Positions 1 to 9,059 are shown, counted from the stretch's first letter. The stretch: DNA of 64,000 nucleotides from DATAOG01 sp963782885 (GCA_963782885.1 CAWALL010000018.1:1-64000); one strand, 5' to 3'. Notes: a model not told the origin generated them from the letters alone. Translations and numbers: made by a program.

Positions 1-34
1 GCGCGTCACGGCGGGGTCGGCGCGTGCCCCTTCG

Positions 35-1246
35 CTAGCGCGCGATCTCGCGGAAGTTCTCGACCAGGGCCTCGGCGAACGCCGGGTCGTTGACGTTGTG
101 CGGCAGCCGGACGAGGCGCCGGTGCGGCGTCTGCCGCACGCTCGCCTCGAGCGCCTCGAAGAGCGCCGCGTCGGCGTCGGGATCGTGGAACGGCTGGCCC
201 GGCGCATCGATCAGCGAGACCCCGCCCTCGGGCAAGAGGAACCGCACCTCGCCCTCGCACGCGTTAAGCCTGGCGCCGATCCACTCGCCGATCATCCGGT
301 TCTCCTCGGGCGTGGTCCGCATCAGCGTGACCTGCGGGTTATGGACGTAGAGGTTGCGCTCGCGGTAGTGCGCCGGCACCGTGTCCAGCGCGCCGAAGTT
401 GACCATGTCGAGCGCGCCGCAGGAGCCGACGTAGGGCACGCGCGTGCGCGCGATCGCGCCCAGCCGGTCCTCGCCGGCGCTGAACACGCCGCCCATCAAA
501 AGGTCGCAGACCTCGGTCGTGGTGACGTCGATCACGCCCGCGATCAGCCCGGAATCGACCAGCTTCTCCATCGACTGGCCGCCGGTGCCGGTGGCGTGGA
601 AGACCAGGCAGTCGTAGTCGCGCTCGAGCGCCCGGGTGACCTCCTGGACGCAGGGCGTGGTGACGCCGAACATCGTGAGCCCGAGTGCCGGCTTGGCTTC
701 GGCCGCGGCCGGCACCGGCCGCGCCAGCATGCCGGCGAGCGCATGCGCGGCGTTGCCCAGGACCTGGCGCGAGATCCGGTTGAGGCCGGCGACGTCGGTC
801 ACCGAATAGATCATGCAGATGTCGGAGGGGCCGACGTACGGCGCGGTGTTGCCCGAGGCGACGGTCGAGACCATGACCTTGGGGACGCCCACGGGCAGGG
901 CGCGCATCGCGGGCGTGATCAGCGCGGTGCCGCCCGAGCCGCCGAGCCCGATCATGCCGCCGATGTCGGACTGCGCGCCCGCGAACCGGACGAACGCCTC
1001 GGCCATCGCGGCGACCGCCCGGCCGCGGTCGTCGACGAACACGGCCCCGGCGCCCGCCGGGTGGTGGGCCGCGACCTGCGCCGGCGCGACGTCCGCGAGG
1101 TGGCCATCGCTCCGGGTCCCGAGATCGACCAGCACGGCCGGCACGCCGGCCGCCGCGATCAGATCCCGCACGTAGACGAGCTCGTCGCCCTTGGTGTCGC
1201 AGGTGCCGCAGACGTAGGCTTTCGCCCCGCTCGCAATGCCAGCCAT
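35..1246 (-). CDS. Tm-1-like ATP-binding (UPF0261) family protein
   Basis: A 403-residue protein that opens with a glycine/cysteine-rich beta strand (AYVCGTCDTKGDEL) followed by LVDLGTR, as in the UPF0261/Tm-1-like family. Proteins of this family resemble the N-terminal domain of the tomato Tm-1 resistance protein and bind ATP; their bacterial role is not settled. Glycine-rich stretches such as GMIGLGGSGGTAL (about residues 97-109) and FHATGTGGQSMEKL (about 215-228) fit nucleotide-binding loops. Length is normal for the family and the ATG start is well placed. The gene is read away from the hopanoid genes and ends close to the window edge, so any downstream partner is not visible. Family call is firm; function is unknown. 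Confidence 0.88.
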   Translation of the reverse strand: MAGIASGAKAYVCGTCDTKGDELVYVRDLIAAAGVPAVLVDLGTRSDGHLADVAPAQVAAHHPAGAGAVFVDDRGRAVAAMAEAFVRFAGAQSDIGGMIGLGGSGGTALITPAMRALPVGVPKVMVSTVASGNTAPYVGPSDICMIYSVTDVAGLNRISRQVLGNAAHALAGMLARPVPAAAEAKPALGLTMFGVTTPCVQEVTRALERDYDCLVFHATGTGGQSMEKLVDSGLIAGVIDVTTTEVCDLLMGGVFSAGEDRLGAIARTRVPYVGSCGALDMVNFGALDTVPAHYRERNLYVHNPQVTLMRTTPEENRMIGEWIGARLNACEGEVRFLLPEGGVSLIDAPGQPFHDPDADAALFEALEASVRQTPHRRLVRLPHNVNDPAFAEALVENFREIAR

Positions 1247-1308
1247 GCCCGTCGCCTCTCAGCTGCGAGTCGAACGGCAGCGACTCTAGCAGGCTCGAAG
1301 GCGAAGCG

Positions 1309-1872
1309 TCAGAGCAACGGGCCGAGCGGGATCGCGTAGGTCAAATAGTACTCTTGCTCGCCGGGGTTGATCTCATGGATGCCGGCGTTCGAGATGTGCG
1401 CGACACGGAAGCCAAGGCGCTGGCCGTTGTCGAAGCGGTAGGCGAGCTCGACCAACTCCCGGAACTGAAAGACGCCGCCGAGATCCTTGCTGTCACCCTG
1501 ATGGTAGCCGCCGAGCGCGAGCATCGGCGTGAAGTAGACCTTGCCCACCGAGATGTCGCTGTAGAGGCCGAAATAGCCGAACAGGCCGCCGTCGGTGTTG
1601 GCCATGCCGCCGATCGCGGGGCCGATCACGAACAGCTTGCGGCCGAGCCGGTACTCGAGCGTCGCGGCAGCCGACGAGTTGTCGTCGAACAGGTCGAAAG
1701 CACCGAGCCCGAGCATCAGGGCGTCGGCCTCATCGCCGTGCACGACCACCGGCCCAAGCTGGAAATAGGGCGTGGTCGGCCGCTCCTCGGCACGGGCAAC
1801 GTCGCCCCCGGAGCCGGCCAGGAGGACGCCGAAAAGACTGGCCAGAAGACTGGACGTGAGCGCGCGGCGCAT
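1309..1872 (-). CDS. PagL-like lipid A 3-O-deacylase (acyloxyacyl hydrolase family)
   Basis: A 187-residue exported protein. The first ~28 residues form a signal peptide ending near ARAEE. The rest has alternating aromatic/glycine beta strands of a small outer-membrane barrel. The C-terminal segment FRVAHISNAGIHEINPGEQE carries the His-x-Ser-Asn pattern and downstream Glu characteristic of PagL, where His, Ser and Glu form the catalytic triad that removes the 3-O acyl chain of lipid A. The protein would act in the outer membrane. Its neighbours hpnM/hpnN also concern outer-membrane lipids. Family inference comes from motif and size; activity on this organism's lipid A is not shown. Confidence 0.78.
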   Translation of the reverse strand: MRRALTSSLLASLFGVLLAGSGGDVARAEERPTTPYFQLGPVVVHGDEADALMLGLGAFDLFDDNSSAAATLEYRLGRKLFVIGPAIGGMANTDGGLFGYFGLYSDISVGKVYFTPMLALGGYHQGDSKDLGGVFQFRELVELAYRFDNGQRLGFRVAHISNAGIHEINPGEQEYYLTYAIPLGPLL

Positions 1873-1970
1873 GGTCCCCCCAAGGTGAAGCCGACAATTC
1901 CCTCCGCCGGCCGTTAAATCGGCTCAGTGACGATCGTGCAAGGGTGCTGATCGCTCCGGCTGGAGGCAGC

Positions 1971-2639
1971 TCAGGTCTGGCCGGCCAGGGTCTTGATCTT
2001 CTGCTCGAGCATCGCGATCAGCTCGGGCACGCCGCCGCCCTTGAGCACGGCTGCGAATTCCGCGTGCTGCCGCGCGAGCTCGCTGTACTTGGCCTCGAGC
2101 AGCACGTCGATGATGTGCCAGCCGTCCGAGGCCTCCCGCAGCACGTAGTTCAGCTGGATCGGTGCTTCGCTCGGTCGCACGAGCCGGCTCTCGACCACCA
2201 CCGCATCGCGGGGGCCGGGGCTCTCGCCTACGATTTCGAAACGTTCACCGCTGTATCCATCAAAGCGCGCCGCGTAGTTGGCGATGCTCATCTCGGCGAA
2301 CAGGTCGGTGAGCCGCGCCTGCTCGTTCGGATTGAGCGCGGCCCAGCTGCGCCCGACCGCGATCCTGGTCATGAAGCCGAAATCGTAGCTTCGCCGCAAC
2401 ACCGGCTCGAGCATCCGGTAACGGCCCTCATAACCGAGTTCCGCGGCGTTGCGCATGCTCTCCAGGAGGGCCACATGCAGGGCCTCGACCACCGCCCGCG
2501 GGTCCTGATCGGCCCTGGCCTGGCTGGCCAGGACGACGACGAGGCCCAACGCGCCACACAGTGCCTTGATGAAGCGCGCCCAGATGTGCTGTCTACCGGC
2601 CACCACCCTCAACCTTTGCGAAAGCCCTGACGTGATCAC
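1971..2639 (-). CDS. hpnM: HpnM, MlaC-type periplasmic lipid-binding protein of hopanoid clusters
   Basis: A 222-residue protein of the Ttg2D/MlaC family, with a hydrophobic leader (ALCGALGLVVVLASQARA, about residues 27-44) and then DQDPRAVVEALHVALLESM, the usual start of the mature domain. MlaC-type proteins carry lipids through the periplasm; the HpnM subgroup sits next to hpnN in hopanoid clusters. Here hpnM is divergent from hpnN, and the two annotated starts are almost touching. A GTG at about 2606 is a plausible shorter start that would leave room for a shared promoter and put the signal peptide nearer the N-terminus. No sign of damage. Confidence 0.86.
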   Translation of the reverse strand: MITSGLSQRLRVVAGRQHIWARFIKALCGALGLVVVLASQARADQDPRAVVEALHVALLESMRNAAELGYEGRYRMLEPVLRRSYDFGFMTRIAVGRSWAALNPNEQARLTDLFAEMSIANYAARFDGYSGERFEIVGESPGPRDAVVVESRLVRPSEAPIQLNYVLREASDGWHIIDVLLEAKYSELARQHAEFAAVLKGGGVPELIAMLEQKIKTLAGQT

Positions 2640-2641
2640 GT

Positions 2642-5287
2642 TTGAGTTGCGCGCGCAAGGCGCTCCGGGTGTCTGAACCTAGCCTCAGCCTCGCGGCGCA
2701 GCGCGCGTTGACCTGGACGCTCGACCGCCTCCACGGTCGGGCCTCGCTCCTGGTCCTGGCCGCGCTCGTCCTGACTGCGGCCGCGCTCGGCTATGCCGTC
2801 TCCCATCTGCGCATCGACACCAGCACCGACAATATGATCTCGGCCGAGGTTCCGTTCCGACAGAACGCGCTCGCGTTCGGCCGGGCCTTCCCCGAAGCGA
2901 AGGACCCGATCGTCGCGGTCGTCGAGGGTCCGACGCCGGAACGGGTCGAGCAGTCGGCCGTGGCGCTGGCCAAGGCGTTGCGCGCCGACACCGAACATTT
3001 CGTCACCGCCGATGCCGAGGCCGGCGACCCGTTCTTTGCCCAGCATGCGCTGCTCTATCTCGGCGTCGACCAGCTGGCCGCCCTGACCGATCGACTGGCG
3101 GCGGCCCAGCCCCTGCTCGCGGCGCTGGCCGAGGATCCGAGCCTGCGAGGGCTCGCGGCCCTGGTCGAGCTCGCGGCGCAGGCGCCGGGCGGGGACAATG
3201 TGCCGCCGGAGCTCGACCGGTTGTTCGACGCGATGAGCCGCTCGGTCCAGGCGCAGCTGGCCGGGCGCCCGGGCGAATTGTCCTGGCGCCAGGTGCTGGA
3301 CGGCGCCGGCCAGACGGCCTCAAGCCGGCAGCTCGTGCTGGTCGAGCCGCGCTTCGACCCGACCTCGCCCGGCTCGGTGACGCCGGCGATCCGGGCGCTC
3401 CGGGAGCACGCCCGCGCGCTCGGCATCGATGCCGCGCATGGGCTCAGCCTCGATCTGACCGGCGAGGCGACGATCGACCAGGAGGAGCTCCAGAGCGTCA
3501 GCTCCGGCGCGACGCTCGCGGCCGTGTTCAGCACGGCGGCGGTGACCCTGCTCCTGGTCTGGGGCCTGCGCTCGCTGCGGCTGATCGCCGCGACCCTGAT
3601 CACGCTCGCGATCGGGCTGGTCCTGACCGCGGGGTTCGCGGCCCTGACCGTCGGCCGGCTCAATCTGATCTCGGTCACCTTCGCGGTGCTGTTCGTCGGC
3701 CTCGGCATCGATTTCGGCATTCACCTGGTGCTGCGCTACCGGGAGGCGCTCGACGACCAGGCGGGCCACCGGCCGGCGCTGCGCGCGGCGCTGACCGGCG
3801 TTGGCAGCTCGTTGTCGCTGAGCGCGCTCTGCGCCGCGTTCGGCTTTCTCGCCTTCGCTCCGACCGCCTATCGGGGCCTCGCCGAGCTCGGCGTGATCTC
3901 GGCCGGCGGCATGGTGATCGCGTGGTTGACCAGCCTGACCCTGCTGCCGGCGCTGCTCGAGCTCATGCCCCTGACCCGGAGCCATCGCCCGCTCGCCAAG
4001 CCGCGCCTGCTGCCCGGCCTCCAGCGGCATCCGCGCCCGGTGGTGGCGCTCGCGGCGCTCGGCGCGATCGCCTCGATCATCGCCCTGCCCCACCTGGGGT
4101 TCGACACCAATCCGCTCGATCTGAAGGACCCGAAGAGCGAATCGGTCCGCACCTACCGGGCGCTGGCGGCCGACCCGGCGACCTCGCCCGACGTCATCGA
4201 GATACTCTCGAGCAGCCTCACCGAGGCCGATGCGACCGCCGCCAGGCTGAGCCGCCTCAGCCAGGTGGGCGGCGCGGTCACCCTCTCGAGCTTCGTCCCC
4301 GAAGACCAGGCAGCGAAGCTCGACCTGATCGATTCCCTGAACTTCTATCTCGGCCCGACCCTCGAGGCGGGCGCGACCCGGGAGCCGCTCGATACCGCCG
4401 GACGCGCAGCCGCGCTCGAGCGTCTGATCGCTGGTCTCAAAGCCGCGAAGGACGCCGCCGCCAATCCTGGCGCTCGGCGACTGACCGCGGCCCTCGAGGA
4501 CTTCGCGCGGTCCAACCCGGACGCCGCCGCGCTGGCCGAGCTGGAACGCCGGCTGACCGGCACCCTGCCGGCGCTGCTCGATCGCCTGCGCCAGGCGCTG
4601 GCCGCGGGCCCGGTCACGCTCGCGGATCTGCCGGACCGGCTGCGCGCGCAGTGGGTGAGCCCGGACGGGCAGGCGCGGGTGCTGGTCCGCCCGGCCGAGC
4701 CCTTGACCGACGACGCCAAGCTCGAGGACTTCGCCGCCGCCGTCGCCAGCGTCGCGCCCAATGCCACCGGCACGCCGATCGACGTCACCCAGGCGGGCCA
4801 GGTGATCGTCGGCGCCTTCCAGGACGCGTCCTGGCTCGCGCTCGGGCTGATCACGGTGCTGCTCGCGCTGGTCCTGCGCCGGCTGCGGGACATCCTGCTG
4901 GTGCTGGCGCCGCTCGGGCTCGCGGTCCTGCTGACCGGGGCGACCGCGGTGCTGCTCGGTCTGAGCCTCAACTTCGCCAACGTCATCGCGCTGCCACTGG
5001 TGATCGGGCTCGGGGTCAGCGGGGCCATCCATGTCGTCATGCGTTGGCGTGAGGAGAAATTCTCCGGCACGGTCGCCACGACCAGCACGCCGCGGGCGGT
5101 CCTGTTCAGCGCGCTGACCACGATCGCGTCGTTCGGCTCGCTCGCGGTCTCGCAGCACCGCGGGCTCGCCAGCATGGGGCTGTTGCTGACGATCGCGATC
5201 CTTTGGAGCCTGGTCTGCACGCTGGTGGTGCTGCCGAGCGTGCTGGCCCTGCTCGGGCCGCGCAAACCTGAGGGACAGCCGGCGTGA
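2642..5287 (+). CDS. hpnN: HpnN, RND/MMPL-family hopanoid transporter
   Basis: An 881-residue inner-membrane protein with the RND/MMPL plan: one membrane segment near the N-terminus (LLVLAALVLTAAALGYAV), a periplasmic domain, a block of five to six helices (about 280-460), a second helix and periplasmic domain, and a final helix block (about 720-870). FAVLFVGLGIDFGIHLVLRY in the first block matches the conserved GxGxDF region of the family. HpnN moves hopanoids to the outer membrane in bacteria where it was studied. The frame opens with TTG at 2642; a GTG at 2669 may be the true start. Its stop overlaps the next start by 4 bases, so it probably heads an operon with the next three genes. Confidence 0.9.
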   Translation: MSCARKALRVSEPSLSLAAQRALTWTLDRLHGRASLLVLAALVLTAAALGYAVSHLRIDTSTDNMISAEVPFRQNALAFGRAFPEAKDPIVAVVEGPTPERVEQSAVALAKALRADTEHFVTADAEAGDPFFAQHALLYLGVDQLAALTDRLAAAQPLLAALAEDPSLRGLAALVELAAQAPGGDNVPPELDRLFDAMSRSVQAQLAGRPGELSWRQVLDGAGQTASSRQLVLVEPRFDPTSPGSVTPAIRALREHARALGIDAAHGLSLDLTGEATIDQEELQSVSSGATLAAVFSTAAVTLLLVWGLRSLRLIAATLITLAIGLVLTAGFAALTVGRLNLISVTFAVLFVGLGIDFGIHLVLRYREALDDQAGHRPALRAALTGVGSSLSLSALCAAFGFLAFAPTAYRGLAELGVISAGGMVIAWLTSLTLLPALLELMPLTRSHRPLAKPRLLPGLQRHPRPVVALAALGAIASIIALPHLGFDTNPLDLKDPKSESVRTYRALAADPATSPDVIEILSSSLTEADATAARLSRLSQVGGAVTLSSFVPEDQAAKLDLIDSLNFYLGPTLEAGATREPLDTAGRAAALERLIAGLKAAKDAAANPGARRLTAALEDFARSNPDAAALAELERRLTGTLPALLDRLRQALAAGPVTLADLPDRLRAQWVSPDGQARVLVRPAEPLTDDAKLEDFAAAVASVAPNATGTPIDVTQAGQVIVGAFQDASWLALGLITVLLALVLRRLRDILLVLAPLGLAVLLTGATAVLLGLSLNFANVIALPLVIGLGVSGAIHVVMRWREEKFSGTVATTSTPRAVLFSALTTIASFGSLAVSQHRGLASMGLLLTIAILWSLVCTLVVLPSVLALLGPRKPEGQPA

Positions 5288-6042
5288 AGGTCGCCATGCT
5301 GGCGGCCGGCGTCGGCCTGCGCCTCGACCCGGACGGCGAGACGCCGCCCAAGGCCCTGCTCCGCTTTGCCGGTCAGAGCCTGCTCGAGCGCCATCTCGAG
5401 ATGCTGGCGCACTTCGGCCTGCGCGACGTCACGCTGGTGGTCGGCTACCGGGCCGACGAGATCGAGCAGGAGCTCGCGGCGATCGGCGCCCGGGACAGGG
5501 TCCGCCGGGTGCTCAACCCGGACTATCGGGCCAGCAGTCTGATTTCGCTCTGGACGGTGCACGACGTGTTCGCGGCCGGCGCGCCGGTGCTCTACATGGA
5601 TGCCGACGTGCTCTATGACTGGCGCCTGCTCGCGCGTCTGCTCGAGGCGCCGGACGAGGACTGCCTGCTCATCGATCGGGCGGCCGCCGACACTGAGGAA
5701 GCCGTCAAGGTCTGCGTCCGGGATGACCGGGTGGTCGACTTCCACAAGCAGATCCGGGCAGCGAGCTACGATCACTGGGGGGAATGGATCGGCTTCGCGC
5801 GCTTCAGCGCCGGGAGCGCCGCACAACTGGCCCACACCCTCCACAGCTACGTCGACGGCGGCCGGACCGACGTGATCTGCGAGGAGGCGATGCGCGAGGT
5901 GATCCTGGCCGGCGGCGACCGCTTCGGCACCGTCGACAGCCGCGGCCTGCCCTGGATCGAGATCGACTTTCCCGAGGACCTCGAGCGTGCCAGAAACGAG
6001 GTTCATCCCCGTCTGATCGGATTGCCCGGATCGACCCGCTGA
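5284..6042 (+). CDS. MobA/IPCT-like NTP transferase
   Basis: A 252-residue nucleotidyltransferase with a GT-A fold. The start, MKVAMLAAGVGLRL followed by PPKALLRFAGQSLLERH, is the nucleotide-binding loop and conserved lysine of sugar-1-phosphate, inositol-1-phosphate or phosphocholine cytidylyl/nucleotidyltransferases. YMDADVLYD (about 105-113) supplies the metal-binding Asp pair. It overlaps hpnN by 4 bases and is followed one base later by a CDP-alcohol phosphatidyltransferase, so it most likely makes the CDP-alcohol that the next enzyme consumes. The alcohol cannot be read from sequence. Inference: a polar lipid head group is made within the hopanoid operon. Confidence 0.82.
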   Translation: MKVAMLAAGVGLRLDPDGETPPKALLRFAGQSLLERHLEMLAHFGLRDVTLVVGYRADEIEQELAAIGARDRVRRVLNPDYRASSLISLWTVHDVFAAGAPVLYMDADVLYDWRLLARLLEAPDEDCLLIDRAAADTEEAVKVCVRDDRVVDFHKQIRAASYDHWGEWIGFARFSAGSAAQLAHTLHSYVDGGRTDVICEEAMREVILAGGDRFGTVDSRGLPWIEIDFPEDLERARNEVHPRLIGLPGSTR

Positions 6043-6043
6043 G

Positions 6044-6667
6044 ATGCCGTCCTTCGCCCGGATCGAGCCTCCCTGGGACCAGCGCCTGGCGCGTCTGCTG
6101 ATCGGACCGCTCCGGCAGAGCGCGATCACGCCGAACGCGATCACGACCTCGACGCTGGTCTTCGGCCTGCTCGGCGCTTGGTTGCTCGCGCAGGCCGACA
6201 CCGAGGCCCACCTCGGCGCGGCTCTGGTCATGTTCGCCTTTCTGCTCGATCACGCCGACGGCGAGCTGGCGCGGCTGACCGGGCGAACGAGCACCTTCGG
6301 CCATTATTATGACCTGTTCGCCGACGCGGTGGTGACGAGCGGCCTTTTCATCGGCATCGGTCTCGGTCTCAGCGCCAGCGGGCTCGGAGACTCGGCCGCG
6401 CGGCTCGGCCTGATCGCCGGCGGCGCGGTCGCGCTCGCGATCCTGTTCCGGCTGGAGCTCGAGCGCCGCGCCGGCAAGATGTCGGTCCGCCAGCCGAGCC
6501 TGCTCGGCTTCGAGGCGCAGGACATCCTCTATCTGGTCGGGCCGGTGACCTGGTTCGGCGGCCTCGAGACCTTCCTGATGCTGGCGGCGATCGGCGCGCC
6601 GCTCTATGCGCTGGGCGCGCTCTGGGACCTGGGGCGACATCTTAGGCGGGTCGGCAGCCTGCCGTGA
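6044..6667 (+). CDS. CDP-alcohol phosphatidyltransferase family membrane protein
   Basis: A 207-residue integral membrane enzyme. The signature D-x2-D-G-x2-A-R-x8-G-x3-D-x3-D is complete from about residue 64: DHADGELARL, then FGHYYDLFAD. These acidic residues hold the metal ions and the CDP-alcohol. Such enzymes join a phospho-alcohol head group to a lipid or to another alcohol. About five to six hydrophobic helices follow. It sits directly after the NTP transferase, with an HpnL-type membrane protein behind it. Substrate and acceptor are unknown; because of the context an unusual glycerolipid or hopanoid-linked head group is possible but not shown. Confidence 0.85.
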   Translation: MPSFARIEPPWDQRLARLLIGPLRQSAITPNAITTSTLVFGLLGAWLLAQADTEAHLGAALVMFAFLLDHADGELARLTGRTSTFGHYYDLFADAVVTSGLFIGIGLGLSASGLGDSAARLGLIAGGAVALAILFRLELERRAGKMSVRQPSLLGFEAQDILYLVGPVTWFGGLETFLMLAAIGAPLYALGALWDLGRHLRRVGSLP

Positions 6668-6788
6668 CCGCACCGGCAACCAGGGCCATGGGCTTGATCG
6701 GCGCAGCCCTCGCCCAGAGTCTGCAGGGCGCGGTTCCGGCCGATGCGCTCGATCGGGATCTTCGCCCCCGCGAGTTGCGCTGAACCGC

Positions 6789-7787
6789 ATGCGCCCGGCG
6801 ATCTTCTGCGCCTGGCTGCTGGGCCTCGGCCTGATCGTGGCCCTGGTCCTCGCCCAGGACACGGCCAAGATCGGCGCCGCCCTGGCGGCCGCCGGCTGGA
6901 GTGCGGCCGCGCTCGGCGTCGCCTACCTCGGCACGCTGGTCGCCGATGCGCTCGGCTGGCGGGCGCTGCTCCGGCGGCCCCCGGCTCTGGCGTCGCTGGT
7001 CGTCAAACGCTGGATCTCGACCTCGATCAACTGCCTGCTGCCGGTCGGTCAGGTTGGCGGCGACTTCGTCCGGGCCCGCCTGCTGGCGAAGAGCGGCACC
7101 CCCGGGCCGACCGCCGGGGCGAGCGTCGTGGTCGACGCCACCGCCGGGCTGCTGACCCAGCTCGCCTTCGCGATCCTGGGGGTGGTGCTGCTGCTCCGGC
7201 AGCTCGGTCACGCCAGCGAGGTGGCGCCCGTGGCCGTCGGGCTCGGCCTGTTCGGGCTGCTGCTCGCGGGCTTCGCCGCCGCCCAGCACCACGGCCTGTT
7301 CTCGCTGCTGGTCCGGCCATTGCACCGGCTCGCCAAGAGCCCGACCTGGCAAGGCCTGATCGGCAGCGCCGCCGCGCTCGATGCCGAGGTCAGGGCCTGC
7401 TACCGCGACCGGCCGGCGCTCGCCCGCTGCGCCGCCTGGCGGGCGGTCGCCTGGCTCGCCGGCGGGTTCGAGGTCTGGGTGGCATTTCTCGTCCTCGGCC
7501 GGCCGATCGAGCTGACCGAGGCGATGATCCTCGAGAGCCTCGGGCAGGTCGCGCGCAGCGCCGCCTTTGCGATCCCGGGCGGCCTCGGGCTCCAGGAGGG
7601 CGGCATCCTGGCAGCCGGGATCTGGCTCGGCCTGCCGCCCGAGATCGTGCTCTCGGCGGCATTGCTGAAACGCGCCCGCGAGGCCGTGTTCGGTCTGCCC
7701 GCCCTGGTCGTCTGGTCCTACCTCGATGGCTTCGGCCGGCGCGCACGTCTGTCCGCACCCGGCCCGGTTTCCGGACCAGGGCTGTGA
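6789..7787 (+). CDS. hpnL: HpnL-like membrane protein (lysylphosphatidylglycerol synthase TM family)
   Basis: A 332-residue polytopic membrane protein beginning MRPAIFCAWLLGLGL. The ATG at 6789 was preferred because upstream residues in this frame are arginine/glycine-rich and not membrane-like. It shows about eight helices and the family motifs LLPVGQVGGDFVRARLL (about 79-95) and AFAIPGGLGLQEGG near residue 260. These glycine motifs recur in the flippase-like transmembrane region of MprF/LPG synthase and in HpnL, a frequent hopanoid-cluster member of unknown function. It follows the phosphatidyltransferase after a gap of about 120 bases without a clear gene. A role in moving or presenting the lipid made upstream is inference. 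Confidence 0.75.
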   Translation: MRPAIFCAWLLGLGLIVALVLAQDTAKIGAALAAAGWSAAALGVAYLGTLVADALGWRALLRRPPALASLVVKRWISTSINCLLPVGQVGGDFVRARLLAKSGTPGPTAGASVVVDATAGLLTQLAFAILGVVLLLRQLGHASEVAPVAVGLGLFGLLLAGFAAAQHHGLFSLLVRPLHRLAKSPTWQGLIGSAAALDAEVRACYRDRPALARCAAWRAVAWLAGGFEVWVAFLVLGRPIELTEAMILESLGQVARSAAFAIPGGLGLQEGGILAAGIWLGLPPEIVLSAALLKRAREAVFGLPALVVWSYLDGFGRRARLSAPGPVSGPGL

Positions 7788-8082
7788 TCGCCGGGCTCGA
7801 ACGCCGGATCTATCGGCGGACATTTGGGAATGCTCTCGACCGCGATACGTCAGAAGGGCGCGGCGATCGCTTTCGTTGAATTTTGCGCCTCGTCTTCGGG
7901 GAACTGATCCGTCCGAGACGACTTGATGTCTCTGATCGACTGGCTGTGGCCGCGGTGCCACAGGCCGGCCACAGGCGGCCTGTCAGAACTGTAGATTGTC
8001 CTTTCGCCGCGCGGCCAACCGCTTAGAGTAGGCGGGTTGCAAATCATCGGGGCTCGGCAACGCCCCGGGGAGGAGACGGCGC

Positions 8083-9045
8083 ATGTCGGGCCCAGCGCTG
8101 CGTGTGCTTCTTGCCCAGCCTCGAGGCTTCTGTGCGGGCGTCGAGCGGGCGATCGAGATCGTCGAGCGCGCGTTGCGCCGCTTTGGCCCCCCGGTCTATG
8201 TCCGCCACGAGATCGTCCACAACCAGCACGTGGTCGAAGCCCTGAAGAGCAAGGGCGCGCGGTTCGTCGACGAGGTCGATGAGATCCCGGAGGGCGCGGT
8301 CACCGTGTTCAGCGCCCACGGGGTCGCCGAGGGGGTCGAACTGGCGGCGCGCGCTCGCCACCTCGAGGTGATCGATGCCGCCTGCCCGCTCGTCACCAAG
8401 GTGCACAAGGAGGGCCAGCGCTATGCCGCCAAAGGCTACGAGGTGATCCTGATCGGCCACGCCGGCCATCCCGAGGTCGAGGGGACAATGGGTCGCATCA
8501 AGGGCCGCGTGCACCTGATCTCCGACGTCGACGAGGTCGCCAGGCTCGAGCCCGCCGACCCGGAGAAGCTCGCCTTCGTCACCCAGACCACGCTCAGCGT
8601 CGACGACACGCGCGACGTGATCAACGCCTTGCGCGCCCGCTTCCCGGCGATCGTCGGACCGGATACCCGCGACATCTGCTACGCCACCCAGAATCGCCAG
8701 ACCGCGGTGCGGGCGCTGGCCCGCGCGGTCGACGTGATCCTGGTGGTCGGTGCTCAGAACAGCTCGAACTCCAACCGGTTGCGCGAGATCGGGCTCGCCT
8801 CCGGCCGGCCGAGCTACCTGCTCGACCATGCCGCGAGCCTGGATCCGGCCTGGCTCGAGGGCGCACGCGCGGTCGGCATTACCGCCGGCGCTTCGGCGCC
8901 TGAGCTTCTGGTGCAACAGGTGGTCGAGCGACTGGCCACGCACTACGACGTCAGCGTCGAGACCCTTGCCGGGATCGAGGAGAACGTCCATTTCCGCTTA
9001 CCATCGGAGCTCGCCGAACCAGCCGCCGGCGCGCCCGCGGTGTGA
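8083..9045 (+). CDS. ispH: 4-hydroxy-3-methylbut-2-enyl diphosphate reductase (IspH/LytB)
   Basis: A 320-residue iron-sulfur enzyme for the last step of the MEP pathway, turning HMBPP into IPP and DMAPP. The three cluster cysteines are visible: C17 in RGFCAGVERA, C101 in DAACPLVTKVH and C199 in DICYATQNRQ. The HPEVEGTMG loop (catalytic Glu), the TQTTLSVDDT segment and QNSSNSNRLREI substrate-binding Ser/Asn cluster are also present. An AG-rich ribosome binding site (ggaggagac) lies just before the ATG. Its place immediately upstream of hpnH fits supply of isoprenoid units for hopanoids. The 295 bases before it hold no gene that I can support. Confidence 0.97.
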   Translation: MSGPALRVLLAQPRGFCAGVERAIEIVERALRRFGPPVYVRHEIVHNQHVVEALKSKGARFVDEVDEIPEGAVTVFSAHGVAEGVELAARARHLEVIDAACPLVTKVHKEGQRYAAKGYEVILIGHAGHPEVEGTMGRIKGRVHLISDVDEVARLEPADPEKLAFVTQTTLSVDDTRDVINALRARFPAIVGPDTRDICYATQNRQTAVRALARAVDVILVVGAQNSSNSNRLREIGLASGRPSYLLDHAASLDPAWLEGARAVGITAGASAPELLVQQVVERLATHYDVSVETLAGIEENVHFRLPSELAEPAAGAPAV

Positions 9046-9059
9046 CTTTCGGAGCCGTC

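Noticed and set aside
3320..6231. Long minus-strand frames opposite hpnN and the NTP transferase
   Set aside because: Products are Arg/Gln/Glu-rich with no motif; the plus-strand genes are clear.
7788..8082. Possible small gene or RNA before ispH
   Set aside because: Minus-strand frame of 65 codons lacks a ribosome binding site and motifs; no stable RNA fold recognised by eye.
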